A stretch of DNA of 64,000 nt from Rudaeicoccus suwonensis (GTDB lineage: Bacteria; Actinomycetota; Actinomycetes; Actinomycetales; Dermatophilaceae): assembly GCF_007829035.1 (NCBI RefSeq), contig NZ_VIVQ01000001.1, forward strand, positions 434,001 to 498,000. Direction: 5' to 3'. Shown here one piece after another: positions 1 to 8,752 of this stretch. The stretch's first letter is position 1, and the number at the start of each line of letters is the position of its first letter. Below the pieces are notes generated by a model that saw only the letters and a program-made list of their open reading frames with translations, was not told the origin of the DNA and did no database searches. The position numbers were made by a program, and so were the translations under genes.

Positions 1-117
1 GGACCGGTAACCACGGCGGCGTTGCAGCGCTACCTCGGTATGCCGCGCAACGGTGCGTCCTCGATTCAGGGCACCACGGCGATGGCGCTGCAGCGTTTCC
101 TGAACAGCCGCATGTGA
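1..117 (+). CDS. C-terminal end of a peptidoglycan-binding-like protein (5' truncated by window)
   Basis: Frame 1 is open from the first base to the TGA at 115-117 and gives 38 residues. It holds two short repeats of the form T-x-x-ALQR-[YF]-L (ALQRYLG and ALQRFLN). This is the pattern seen at the end of actinobacterial secreted hydrolases that carry peptidoglycan-binding-type repeats. The catalytic part lies outside the window, so the enzyme class cannot be told. A GC-rich hairpin follows at 139-172. Confidence 0.6.
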   Translation, partial: GPVTTAALQRYLGMPRNGASSIQGTTAMALQRFLNSRM

Positions 118-138
118 TCGACGGCTTCTTGCACGACT

Positions 139-172
139 ACCCGCCTCGGCGCCGACTCGGCCCTGGGCGGGT
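139..172 (+). terminator. Hairpin after the truncated gene
   Basis: ACCCGCC at 139-145 pairs with GGCGGGT at 166-172 just downstream of the stop at 117. There is no clear T-run, as is common for actinobacterial terminators. From 173 to 350 I see no gene. Confidence 0.4.
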
Positions 173-350
173 TCGTCGTTCGTCTGCGCCGGTATGACGC
201 GGACAGGCCCGCGCGCGTATGTCGGTAGCTGGTCGCCCTGTGCCGGGATCATCCGCTGTGGCCGCTCGCTCACCCGCGAATTCGCGACGACGTCCATCGC
301 CGGTAACATCTGCAGGCGGCACGCACGTGGACTTGATCCGAGGCGGCCAC

Positions 351-426
351 GCCGGTGTAGCTCAGTTGGTAGAGCGCTTCACTTGTAATGAAGATGTCGC
401 GGGTTCGACTCCTGTCACCGGCTCCA
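351..426 (+). tRNA. tRNA-Thr (anticodon TGT), CCA encoded
   Basis: A full cloverleaf can be drawn. The acceptor stem GCCGGTG (351-357) pairs with CACCGGC (416-422). The D-arm has GCTC/GAGC. The anticodon stem CTTCA/TGAAG encloses loop CTTGTAA with anticodon TGT at 384-386. The T-arm has loop TTCGACT. A discriminator T at 423 is followed by an encoded CCA (424-426). The tRNA reads ACA threonine codons. Two G-T pairs occur in the T stem. It stands alone, with no other tRNA nearby. Confidence 0.96.
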
Positions 427-603
427 CGGCGCTAACAGCGCCAGCACTGCGATCTACGGCAAAATCCCTGCGATTCCGCCACTGTAGGCCCCATGAGCGT
501 CACGGCACTCTTCGTGTCGGTCGGGTTCGGGGCGGTCGCGCCACCAGGAGCGGTGCAGGTGGAAACGGCGCCCGTTGGTCGTCTCGCTGATCTCCGCACG
601 ATC

Positions 604-631
604 TACTACGTGTCGTAGTAATTCTACTACG
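604..631. promoter_or_regulatory. BlaI/CopY-like operator (palindrome plus third half-site)
   Basis: TACTACG at 604-610 and CGTAGTA at 614-620 form a perfect 7-bp inverted repeat around TGT. A third half-site TACTACG follows at 625-631. TACTAC/GTAGTA dyads are typical of BlaI/MecI/CopY-family repressors, including actinobacterial ones. The site lies 57 bp before the S9 peptidase start. No BlaI-type gene is in the window, so the regulator is inferred from the sequence alone. Confidence 0.5.
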
Positions 632-687
632 GGTGCGTGCCCGGTGATGGGCGTTCGCCGATTGTCGATGGCTGCTAGAAATGGCGG

Positions 688-2604
688 ATGACGACTGCGG
701 CATACGGCTCATGGACCTCCCCGCTGACGACGGCGGAACTGACATCTTCCGGCGTCGGCCTGAGTGAGGTGCAGGTCGACGGTCATGATGCCTACTGGCT
801 CGAATCCCGCCCGAGCGAGGGTGGCCGGACGACGCTGATGCGGTTGCGGGGCGGCGAGGCCGTCGAGATGACCCCGGCGCCGGCGCATGTGCGTTCGATG
901 GTGCACGAGTACGGCGGTCGGCCGTATGCCGTCGGTGGTGGTGTCGTGGTCTTCTCCGACGTGCGCGACGGCCGGCTGTGGCTCATTGAGGAAGACGCCG
1001 CACCTCGCGCGATCACCGTCGATCTGGGAGGTCCGGTGTTGCGCTACGCAGACCTTGAGGTCGACGCTGCGCGCCGCCGGGTGCTGGCGGTGCGCGAAGA
1101 CCACCGCGGTGATGGCGAGGCCGTCAACACGATCGTGTCCGTCGATCTGGACGGAGCCCCGGGTGAGGGATCTGTGCTGGTCGACGGCTCGGATTTCGTT
1201 GCAGCGCCGCGTCTTTCACCCGACGGCGCACGTATGGCGTGGCTGACCTGGCAGCACCCGTCGATGCCATGGGACGCGACCGTGCTGTGGGTAGGGGATC
1301 ACGACGCCGGTGGCGCCTCCGCGCTGGTGGGTCAGGATGCACCGCAGTCGGTCGCTGAGATCGGCTGGCTGGCTGATGGCTCCCTGGCGTATTCCACTGA
1401 TATCAGCGGCTATTGGAACCTGCACGTCGACGGCCAGTCGATCCATCCGGTCGACAACGACTGCGCGGATCCGGCGTGGGTGTTTGGAATCCGCGGCTGG
1501 TGCGAACTGCCCGACGGGCGCATCGCTCTGCGTGTGTGGCGCGATGGACGAGCGCACGTGGCCCTCGTCCATCGTGACGGGCAAGCGGCGGTCGAGCTGG
1601 GTGCAGCACTCGCCACTGTTGATTCGATGGCGGTATGGCGCCAAAGCCTCTTGCTGAAAGCAGGTTTCGACGATCGAAGCGCAGCACTGATCACACTCGA
1701 TCCCAATCGGCCTGGCGATTCGGAGCGTCACATCATCCGTGACTCCAGCACGCGACAGGCCGATCCGGCATACGTGCCCACGCCTGAACCGGTCACCTGG
1801 ACCAATGCTGCCGGTCACGAGGTGCACGGGTTCTATTACGCGCCGCGCAACCCGCTGTTCGACGGTCCGGCCGACGAGCGACCTCCGCTGTTGGTTGCAT
1901 CCCATGGCGGCCCGACATCGATGTCGCCGCCCGAATACTCCTCGCTGTTTGCCTTCTGGACCAGTCGTGGCATCGCGATCCTGGACGTCAACTACGGTGG
2001 CAGCACCGGCCGTGGGCGCGCGTATCGTGAACGTTTACAAAGTAATTGGGGCGTCGTCGACGTCGACGATTGCTGTTCTGGAGCACAGTCGCTCGCCGAT
2101 CGGGGTCTGGTCGACGGTCACAGGATGGCCATCTTCGGCGGCAGCGCCGGTGGCTTCACCACGCTTGCCTGCTTGGCGTTCCGCGACACCTTCGCGATGG
2201 GCATCAGCCTCTACGGCATCGGCGATCTGGAGACGCTGGTGCGTGACACTCACAAGTTCGAGTCGCGTTACTGCGACGGGCTGATCGGGCCGTACCCGCA
2301 GCAGCGCGAGCTGTATGTCGAGCGCTCTCCGATCAACCACGTCGATGATCTGGACTGCGCGATGTTGCTGTTGCAGGGCGCCGACGACAAAGTGGTGCCG
2401 CCCAATCAGGCGACCGCGATGGCGGATGCCGTTCGTGCCAAGGGCAAACCGGTCGCTCTGCAGATCTACGACGGCGAAGGCCACGGGTTTCGTGACGCCA
2501 CGAACATCCGGGCGTCATACGAGGCGATGTTGTCGTTCATGGGGCAGGTCTTCGGATTCACCCCTGCCGACGACCTCGCGCCGCTGCACGTCGACAACCT
2601 CTGA
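688..2604 (+). CDS. S9-family prolyl oligopeptidase / acylaminoacyl-peptidase-like serine peptidase
   Basis: This 638-residue protein has the two-part layout of S9 peptidases: an N-terminal beta-propeller region (about 1-390) and a C-terminal alpha/beta-hydrolase domain. The nucleophile is Ser486 in GGSAGG. The acid is Asp567 in GADDKVVPP and the base is His599 in GEGHGF, so the triad is complete. There is no signal peptide, so it should be cytosolic and trim short peptides or acylated N-termini. The ATG at 688 is the first in frame and no strong ribosome site precedes it. A BlaI-like palindrome lies just upstream. The gene appears monocistronic. Exact substrate preference (dipeptidyl, acylaminoacyl or prolyl) cannot be read from sequence. 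Confidence 0.9.
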   Translation: MTTAAYGSWTSPLTTAELTSSGVGLSEVQVDGHDAYWLESRPSEGGRTTLMRLRGGEAVEMTPAPAHVRSMVHEYGGRPYAVGGGVVVFSDVRDGRLWLIEEDAAPRAITVDLGGPVLRYADLEVDAARRRVLAVREDHRGDGEAVNTIVSVDLDGAPGEGSVLVDGSDFVAAPRLSPDGARMAWLTWQHPSMPWDATVLWVGDHDAGGASALVGQDAPQSVAEIGWLADGSLAYSTDISGYWNLHVDGQSIHPVDNDCADPAWVFGIRGWCELPDGRIALRVWRDGRAHVALVHRDGQAAVELGAALATVDSMAVWRQSLLLKAGFDDRSAALITLDPNRPGDSERHIIRDSSTRQADPAYVPTPEPVTWTNAAGHEVHGFYYAPRNPLFDGPADERPPLLVASHGGPTSMSPPEYSSLFAFWTSRGIAILDVNYGGSTGRGRAYRERLQSNWGVVDVDDCCSGAQSLADRGLVDGHRMAIFGGSAGGFTTLACLAFRDTFAMGISLYGIGDLETLVRDTHKFESRYCDGLIGPYPQQRELYVERSPINHVDDLDCAMLLLQGADDKVVPPNQATAMADAVRAKGKPVALQIYDGEGHGFRDATNIRASYEAMLSFMGQVFGFTPADDLAPLHVDNL

Positions 2605-2670
2605 GGTGAAGCGGGCGCTGCGACATACCGAATGGACGGAAGTCGTCCTCAGCGCTCGCCAGCAGGCACA

Positions 2671-3723
2671 ATGATCGCCGTGACGATGCACTTCGACGAC
2701 TATCAGGCCGCCCCCAAGCGCTACGACTCGATGACCTACCGCCGTTGCGGCACAAGCGGATTGGACCTTCCGGCCATCTCCCTCGGCCTCTGGCACAACT
2801 TCGGCGACGACGTGCCGTTGGAGCGCCAGCGGGCGATCCTGCGCCGGGCGTTCGACCTCGGGGTCACGCACTTCGACCTGGCGAACAACTACGGCCCGCC
2901 ATACGGTTCGGCCGAGCGCAACTTCGGCACGATCTTCGCCCAGGATTTCAAGCGCTATCGCGACGAACTGATCATCTCGACCAAGGCGGGCTACGACATG
3001 TGGCCAGGGCCGTACGGCCAGGGTGGTGGGTCGCGCAAGTATCTGCTCGCCTCGCTCGACCAGTCGCTGCAGCGGATGGGCGTCGACTACGTCGACATCT
3101 TCTACAGTCACCGATTCGACGAGTCGACTCCGCTGCTGGAGACGCTCGGCGCGCTCGACACCGCGGTGCGACAGGGCAAGGCGCTGTATGTCGAAATCTC
3201 GTCCTACAGCGGTGACCGCACGCGTGAGGCCGTCAAGATCCTGCGCGAGATGGGCACGCCACTGCTGATCCACCAACCGTCATACTCGATGCTCAACCGG
3301 TGGGTCGAGGAGGATCTGCTAGACGTCCTGGGCGTGAATGGCGTTGGCTGCATTGCTTTTTCGCCGCTCGCGCAGGGGATGCTGACGGCGAAGTACCTCA
3401 AGGGTGTGCCGGAGGGTTCGCGCGCGTCGCAGGGCAAGTCGCTGGACCGCAAGCTGCTGACCGAAGAGTCGCTCAAGCACATCCGCGCGTTGAACCGCAT
3501 CGCAAAGACGCGGGGTCAGAGTCTGGCGCAGATGGCGCTGGCCTGGACGCTGCGCGACAAGCGGGTCACGTCGGCGCTGGTCGGTGCATCGAGTGTGGCG
3601 CAGCTGGAGGACAACCTCGGTGCGCTCAAGAACCTGGACTTCACCGACGATGAGCTCACCAAGATCGACAAGCACGCCGTCGAGGCCGGAATCAACCTGT
3701 GGAAGAAGTCCTCGGACAAGTAG
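2671..3723 (+). CDS. Aldo/keto reductase, YghZ/Gpr (L-glyceraldehyde-3-phosphate reductase) type
   Basis: The protein of about 350 residues matches the AKR14-type YghZ family. After a short lead it reads [15 protein letters not shown], then the strongly conserved stretch LGLWHNFG and [15 protein letters not shown]. The latter carries the catalytic Asp and Tyr of the AKR barrel, and the Lys follows in [14 protein letters not shown]. The C-terminal NADPH-binding segment SALVGASS is present. The family reduces short aldehydes such as methylglyoxal or L-glyceraldehyde-3-phosphate. The start is ambiguous: ATG 2671, GTG 2680 and ATG 2686 are all in frame. GTG 2680 would fit leaderless initiation after CACAAT. 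It converges on the SDR gene across a strong hairpin. Confidence 0.88.
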   Translation: MIAVTMHFDDYQAAPKRYDSMTYRRCGTSGLDLPAISLGLWHNFGDDVPLERQRAILRRAFDLGVTHFDLANNYGPPYGSAERNFGTIFAQDFKRYRDELIISTKAGYDMWPGPYGQGGGSRKYLLASLDQSLQRMGVDYVDIFYSHRFDESTPLLETLGALDTAVRQGKALYVEISSYSGDRTREAVKILREMGTPLLIHQPSYSMLNRWVEEDLLDVLGVNGVGCIAFSPLAQGMLTAKYLKGVPEGSRASQGKSLDRKLLTEESLKHIRALNRIAKTRGQSLAQMALAWTLRDKRVTSALVGASSVAQLEDNLGALKNLDFTDDELTKIDKHAVEAGINLWKKSSDK

Positions 3724-3770
3724 GTCCGCTGGGAGAGGCCGCTATTCCGCGGCAACCCCGATATTCGATG

Positions 3771-3808
3771 TTCGACACCAGGGCTTCAATAACGGCCCTG
3801 GTGTCGAA
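3771..3808. terminator. Bidirectional terminator
   Basis: TTCGACACCAGGGC (3771-3784) and GCCCTGGTGTCGAA (3795-3808) form a perfect 14-bp stem with a 10-nt loop. It sits between the convergent aldo/keto reductase and SDR genes and can serve both. Confidence 0.8.
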
Positions 3809-3865
3809 TATCGAGCAAGAGCGAGCGCGAGCAGACGCGCGTGGACGGGTCTTGGTCGCTGTGGG

Positions 3866-4630
3866 TCAGCGCGGGGGCATGCGCAGCGCGCCGTCGAGGC
3901 GGATGACCTCGCCGTTCAGCATCGCGTTGTCGACGATGTGCGCGACCAGCGAGGCGTATTCGTCCGGCTTGCCGAGACGCGACGGGTGCGGCACCTGCTG
4001 CTCCAGCACCGTGCGGAACTTCTCGTCGAGACCGGCCAGCATCGGCGTCTCGAAGGTGCCGGGCGCGATGGTCATGACGCGGATCGCCTTGTCAGCCAGG
4101 TCGCGCGCGGCGGGCAGGGTCAAACCCGCGACACCCGCCTTCGACGAGGCGTATGCCGCCTGCCCCACCTGGCCGTCGATCGCCGCAACCGATGCGGTCA
4201 TCACCACGACGCCACGGTCGCCGTCGGCAGGCTCGTTCTCGGCCATCGCCGTCGCAGCAAGCCGCAGCACGTTGAAGGTGCCGATCAGGTTGATCTCGAT
4301 CACGCGCGCGTAGTCCGCCAGCGGCAGCGTGCCGCGCTTGCTCACGATGCGGCCGGGCGTCGCGACGCCCGCGCAGTTGACGACGACCCGCAGCTGCCCG
4401 AGCCCGGTTGCCGCGTCGACCGCCGCCTGAACCTGCAGCTCGTCACGCACATCGGTCGCGACGAAGACGACCCGGTCGCCGAGTTCGTCGGCGATGGCCT
4501 GACCGCGAGAGGACTCCAGGTCGGCGATCACGATCGCGGCGCCGTCGGCGTGCAGCCGTCGGGCCGTGGCCTCGCCGAGGCCGGATCCGGCGCCCGTCAC
4601 CAGCGCGACAGTCGAATCGGTGATATTCAT
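3866..4630 (-). CDS. HSD10-type short-chain dehydrogenase (3-hydroxyacyl-CoA / 2-methyl-3-hydroxybutyryl-CoA dehydrogenase-like)
   Basis: This 254-residue SDR has the cofactor motif TGAGSGLG near the N-terminus, NCAG in the middle and the catalytic Ser and Y-ASSK group. The C-terminal segment [16 protein letters not shown] followed by [15 protein letters not shown] is the signature of the HSD17B10 family. Members oxidise 3-hydroxyacyl-CoA, notably 2-methyl-3-hydroxybutyryl-CoA from isoleucine. Its ATG overlaps the TGA of the upstream acyl-CoA dehydrogenase by 4 bases (ATGA), so the two are translated together. The pairing supports a short or branched acyl-CoA oxidation role. The exact acyl chain is inference. 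Confidence 0.85.
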   Translation of the reverse strand: MNITDSTVALVTGAGSGLGEATARRLHADGAAIVIADLESSRGQAIADELGDRVVFVATDVRDELQVQAAVDAATGLGQLRVVVNCAGVATPGRIVSKRGTLPLADYARVIEINLIGTFNVLRLAATAMAENEPADGDRGVVVMTASVAAIDGQVGQAAYASSKAGVAGLTLPAARDLADKAIRVMTIAPGTFETPMLAGLDEKFRTVLEQQVPHPSRLGKPDEYASLVAHIVDNAMLNGEVIRLDGALRMPPR

Positions 4631-5805
4631 TGCTGCGAACCCTTCTGGTTGCTGATCTCGGCCAGCAGCTGGCGGGAGATCACCAGTCGCTGGATCTGGT
4701 TGGTGCCTTCGAAGATCTGGGTGACCTTCGCCTCGCGCATGAATCGCTCGGCGGGGAAGTCGCGGGTGTAACCGGCGCCGCCGAGCACCTGCACTGCGTC
4801 GGTGGTGACCTTCATGGCGGCATCGGTCGCCACGAGCTTCGCGACGGCCGCCTGTTTGCTGAACGGACGACCGGCATCCTTCAACCGCGCCGCATGCAGA
4901 TAGGTCGCGCGCGCCGCGGTGGTCGAGGCCTCCATGTCGGCGAGCAGGAACGCCAGCCCCTGGAACTGCGCGATCGCCGTGCCGAACTGCTGGCGTTGCG
5001 CCGCGTATGCCGCAGCGAGATCGAGCGCGGACTGGGCCAGACCTGTTGCGGCTGCTGCGATTCCGAGTCGTCCGGCGTCGAGCGCCGCGAGCGCGATGTG
5101 CATGCCCTCGCCGCGTGCGCCGACCATCTCGTGCGCGCCGACCTCGACATCGTCATACGACACCTCGGCGACCGGATCCCCGGCGAGGCCCATCTTGCGT
5201 TCCGGCGCGCCGAAGCTGAGCCCGGCGCGGTCGGCAGGCACCACGAAGCACGACAGTCCCTTGCCGTCTGTGTCGTCGGTGCGCACGAACGACGTGTAGT
5301 AGTCGGCGTGCGCCGCGTGCGAGATCCAGCTCTTCGTGCCTCTGATTCGGTATGACGCGCCGTCCGGCGAGGCCGTCGCGCGGGTGCGCATGCTGCCGAT
5401 GTCGGAGCCGGCCTCGCGTTCGGACAGGCAGTAAGCGCCGAGTGATTCGCCGCTCAGCATGGACGCCAGCATCGTCTCGCGCTGCTCGTCGGTGCCGTAC
5501 ATCGCGACGGGGAAGGCCGTCAGCGAGTGCACCGAGACCCCGACCGCCACGCTCATCCATGCGCTCGCGAGCTCCTCGACCACCTGCAGATAGACCTCGT
5601 ACGGCTGACCGCCACCGCCGTAGGCCTCGTCGTACGGCAGGGAGAGAAGGCCGGCTCGGCCCAGGGTGCAGAACAACTCGCGCGGCGGAGTGGCGCTTGC
5701 CTCAGCGGCATCGACGGCTGGGGACAGCTCCCGTCGGGCGAGTTCGCGGGTGAGGTCGATCAGGTCGGCCGCATCGGCAGTGGGCAGTACGCGTTCGACC
5801 GGCAT
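4627..5805 (-). CDS. Acyl-CoA dehydrogenase (FAD)
   Basis: The 392-residue protein spans the whole acyl-CoA dehydrogenase fold. It has the FAD-contact motif YCLSEREAGSD, the segment SWISHA, and near the C-terminus VLGGAGYTRDFPAERFMREAKVTQIFEGTNQIQ. In this family the last segment carries the FAD/CoA contacts and normally the catalytic Glu region. It is the first gene of a two-gene unit with the HSD10-like SDR, suggesting the dehydrogenation and 3-hydroxy oxidation steps of short or branched acyl-CoA breakdown. It is divergent from the DUF6421 operon, with 131 bp between start codons. No regulator is adjacent. Confidence 0.88.
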   Translation of the reverse strand: MPVERVLPTADAADLIDLTRELARRELSPAVDAAEASATPPRELFCTLGRAGLLSLPYDEAYGGGGQPYEVYLQVVEELASAWMSVAVGVSVHSLTAFPVAMYGTDEQRETMLASMLSGESLGAYCLSEREAGSDIGSMRTRATASPDGASYRIRGTKSWISHAAHADYYTSFVRTDDTDGKGLSCFVVPADRAGLSFGAPERKMGLAGDPVAEVSYDDVEVGAHEMVGARGEGMHIALAALDAGRLGIAAAATGLAQSALDLAAAYAAQRQQFGTAIAQFQGLAFLLADMEASTTAARATYLHAARLKDAGRPFSKQAAVAKLVATDAAMKVTTDAVQVLGGAGYTRDFPAERFMREAKVTQIFEGTNQIQRLVISRQLLAEISNQKGSQQ

Positions 5806-5898
5806 GACATCCGAGAGTAATCCGCATCACATTCGCGCCGGCCAGCGGGGCGCGAAAGGTTGCAAACCGAAAGATTTCCCGTCTACGATGCCGGTAGC

Positions 5899-5911
5899 CG
5901 TAAAAATTACG
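5899..5911. promoter_or_regulatory. 13-bp palindrome upstream of the DUF6421 operon
   Basis: CGTAA and TTACG flank AAA, giving CGTAAAAATTACG 26 bp before the DUF6421 start. It lies in the shared upstream region of the acyl-CoA dehydrogenase pair. The A/T-rich centre in a GC-rich genome makes it a plausible operator or promoter-overlapping site. I cannot name the regulator. Confidence 0.35.
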
Positions 5912-5936
5912 TCAATATCGAGTAGAGGTGAGCTAA

Positions 5937-8054
5937 ATGGGCGTCTTTCCCCGAGTGCTGGTCGAGCAGGCACACAGCAGTGCATGGTCGCTGAGCCATG
6001 AGACCGCGGCGCGGATGAACCCCGCCAACCCCGAGGACAGCTCGCTGGTGCTGGCTGCCGAGGCGCTCACCTCGCGTGGTTTCGAGGTGGCCGGCCACTA
6101 CGACGGCCAGATCGACTCCGAGGCCCTGCGTGGCACCGACGTCTTCGTCATCGACCACCCCTCCAGTCGTCACGCTGAGCGTGTCACCGGTGACCTGCCC
6201 GCCGTCTTCGCCGACGCCGAGCTCGACGCGATCACCGAATTCGTCCATGCCGGAGGCGGACTCGTCGTTCTCGCCGAGTGCGAGCAGGACACCTACGGCA
6301 ACAACCTCAACGAGTTGCTCGCCCGCTTCGGCGTGCAGGTCGTCAGCACGACAGTGCACGAATCCGCTGCCAGCGGCCGCCGTCACCACGGCAATGCCAC
6401 CTGGGTGCGCGCCGAGATAGCGGGCGGCCTGGGACAGGGCCTGCTGGCCGGTGTCGGCGAGGTCTGCTTCTACCGCGCCGGTGTGTTGGCGGTCGAGCCG
6501 GGCACCGACGCGCAGGTGCTGGCACGCACCAGCGCGACGGCATACCCCTCGCACGAGCCGCTGGCTGTCGCCGTGACGTATGGCGCAGGTCGTGTGGTCG
6601 TGCTTTCCGACTCCGACCTCATCGGCGACGACTCCATCGACGAACTGGACCACCGCAGGTTCTGGACCAACCTGGTGACCTGGGCCTCGGTCGGTTCGCG
6701 CCAGGCGCAGGACGTCACCTCCCTCGGCAGCGGCGTCGAGCGCTCCGCCGAATGGCGCAGCCTCAAGGCCGCAGTCGAGGAGCTACGGCTCATGCAGCGT
6801 AAGGACGGCTCGATCGACGCCGAGCAGCACGACCTCGCGCGTGCGGGTGCGCTCGTCGACACGATTGTCGCCGAAATCGCAGCACTGGCGCCGCGATTCC
6901 CCCACGATGCGGCATACCTCGCTGCGCTGCCCGGTGACTTCGCGACGTGGGTCGATGGCGGTTTCGGTGTGCCCGACTTCCTGGACTCCCTCGTGCTCTT
7001 CCGCCCCGACCAGTCGCGCGCCGACGGCATCGAGCACCTCGTCGTCTTCCCGATGTACACCCAGAACGGCAACCCGGACCGCGTCTTCGAGGCGCTGCTG
7101 TTGTCGGTCTCGTGGCCGGAATGGCTGGCCAAGGTCGAGGCGTCCTACGACAACCCGATGTTCCTGGCGGTCAACTTCATCGATTTCACCCCCGGTTATG
7201 ACACCAACTCGGCGGTGCTCTTCCCCGAGACCGTCGCGGTGCGCGAGGTGCCGAAGTTCTACTGGGGTGCGATCTTCTGTGACCGCGAGGGTGCCCGTTT
7301 CCGTCGCGTCGTGACCGCCGCCTCGGAGCTGCTGTCACTGCAACTGCCGCCGGACGCCGAGCGCCTCGTGGGTTCGCAGGAGCTGGCGCAGTCGACCTTC
7401 GCCATGTGGGATCTCATCCACGACCGCACGCACAGCCACGGCGACCTGCCGTTCGACCCGTTCATGATCAAGCAGCGGATGCCGTTCTGGATGTACGCGC
7501 TCGAGGAGTTGCGCTGTGACCTCAACACCTTCCGCCAGGCGGTGAAACTCGAGGCCGAGGGTCAGCCGTACGCCCGATCTGTCCAGCTGGCAATCCTGTT
7601 CGACCGGTTGTTCCGTTTCCCGATCACCGGTGACCGGGTGCGCAACTACGACGGTCTCGGCGGCCAGCTGATGTTCGCCTACCTGCACAAGCACGACGCC
7701 CTGCACTGGACCGACAACAAGCTGTCCTTCGACTGGCGTCGGGTGCCCGAAGTCGTCGTCGCCCTGTGCGACGAGGTCGAGACGCTGTACCGCAGCGGCA
7801 TCGACCGCTCCCGTGTCGGGCACTGGCTCGCGTCATACGAATTCGTGAGTTCGTATGTCGCACCCCACCCAGCCTCCACCTGGGCTCGTGGCGCTGATGC
7901 CCTCCCGCTGGACGGCCCGGTCAAGGAGCTCACCAACCTCGTGCAGCCGGACGAGTTCCCGCTCAACGTGTTCTACGAGGCCCTGCGCAAGAAGATGGCG
8001 ACCGTCATCGCCTCGACCGCCGGTATCACCGCGGCGGACGAGGCCGCCGCGTGA
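5937..8054 (+). CDS. DUF6421 family protein
   Basis: This 705-residue cytosolic protein has no signal peptide or membrane segment and begins after a good ribosome site (GAGGTGAG). Residues about 60-240 look like a class-I glutamine-amidotransferase-like or DUF4350-like Rossmann fold: DVFVIDHPSS, AITEFVHAGGGLVVLAE, GAGRVVVLSDSDLI. The C-terminal half has no fold I recognise. It carries a conserved-looking cluster, IHDRTHSHGDLPFDPF, followed by ALEELRCDL, which could bind a metal. I recall this arrangement as DUF6421, found in Streptomyces and relatives with no assigned function. The SDR and PLP genes that follow overlap by GTGA junctions, so all three probably act in one pathway. Confidence 0.72.
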   Translation: MGVFPRVLVEQAHSSAWSLSHETAARMNPANPEDSSLVLAAEALTSRGFEVAGHYDGQIDSEALRGTDVFVIDHPSSRHAERVTGDLPAVFADAELDAITEFVHAGGGLVVLAECEQDTYGNNLNELLARFGVQVVSTTVHESAASGRRHHGNATWVRAEIAGGLGQGLLAGVGEVCFYRAGVLAVEPGTDAQVLARTSATAYPSHEPLAVAVTYGAGRVVVLSDSDLIGDDSIDELDHRRFWTNLVTWASVGSRQAQDVTSLGSGVERSAEWRSLKAAVEELRLMQRKDGSIDAEQHDLARAGALVDTIVAEIAALAPRFPHDAAYLAALPGDFATWVDGGFGVPDFLDSLVLFRPDQSRADGIEHLVVFPMYTQNGNPDRVFEALLLSVSWPEWLAKVEASYDNPMFLAVNFIDFTPGYDTNSAVLFPETVAVREVPKFYWGAIFCDREGARFRRVVTAASELLSLQLPPDAERLVGSQELAQSTFAMWDLIHDRTHSHGDLPFDPFMIKQRMPFWMYALEELRCDLNTFRQAVKLEAEGQPYARSVQLAILFDRLFRFPITGDRVRNYDGLGGQLMFAYLHKHDALHWTDNKLSFDWRRVPEVVVALCDEVETLYRSGIDRSRVGHWLASYEFVSSYVAPHPASTWARGADALPLDGPVKELTNLVQPDEFPLNVFYEALRKKMATVIASTAGITAADEAAA

Positions 8055-8752
8055 GCGCGGATCTGACCGGTTCTGTGGTCGTGGTCGCCGGTGCTGCCGG
8101 CGACCTCGGCCGTCCCACGGCGGCAGCCTGCGCGGCGGCCGGTGCGACGGTGATCGCGGCCGGCCGATCGGAGGACCGTCTCGACGAGGTCGTCGCCCTC
8201 GACCCGCAGCGGATCGTTGCTGCGGAGGTCGACCTGCTCGACGAGACCGCGACCGTCGCGTGGGGCCGCAGCGTGCTCGCCGAGCACGGCCGGGTAGACG
8301 GCCTGCTGCACCTGGTCGGAGGCTGGCGTGGTGGTCAACCGATCGTCGAATCCGACTCTGCCGACTGGGCTTTCCTGCACGGCAACATCATCCGCACCTT
8401 GCAGAACACCACCCGCGCATTCCGTGACGCGCTTGAGGTCGGTCCCCACGGCCGTATGGCGATCGTCTCCACGACCGGGCTGGCCAAGCCGAAGCAGACC
8501 AATGCGGCATACCTGACGGCGAAGGCCGGCGCCGAGATGTGGCTGCAGTGTGTGGCCGAGTCCTTCCGCGACACCAATGCCGCCGCCAGCATCGTGCGGG
8601 TCATGGCGCTGGTGACCCCGCAGATGCAGGCCGCCAAACCTGAGGGATACAAGTCGTATTCGCCGGTGGGTCAGGTCGCGGACTGGATGGTCGACCTCTT
8701 CGGCCGCCCGGTCGCAGAGGTCAACGGTCTCACTGAGAGCATGAAACGGTGA
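8051..8752 (+). CDS. Short-chain dehydrogenase/reductase of the DUF6421 operon
   Basis: The 233-residue SDR starts at a GTG overlapping the DUF6421 stop (GTGA). It has a nucleotide-binding turn VAGAAGDLG, Ser140, Tyr154 and Lys158 (YLTAK), so it should be an active NAD(P)-dependent oxidoreductase. The usual NNAG motif is replaced by HLVGGWRGG, a variant seen in some divergent SDRs. The substrate is unknown. Placement between DUF6421 and a PLP lyase suggests it oxidises or reduces a hydroxy or keto compound in the same pathway. Confidence 0.85.
   Translation: MSADLTGSVVVVAGAAGDLGRPTAAACAAAGATVIAAGRSEDRLDEVVALDPQRIVAAEVDLLDETATVAWGRSVLAEHGRVDGLLHLVGGWRGGQPIVESDSADWAFLHGNIIRTLQNTTRAFRDALEVGPHGRMAIVSTTGLAKPKQTNAAYLTAKAGAEMWLQCVAESFRDTNAAASIVRVMALVTPQMQAAKPEGYKSYSPVGQVADWMVDLFGRPVAEVNGLTESMKR

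Noticed and set aside
219..590. Open frame running through the tRNA-Thr gene
   Set aside because: It crosses a complete tRNA and has no homology-like sequence.
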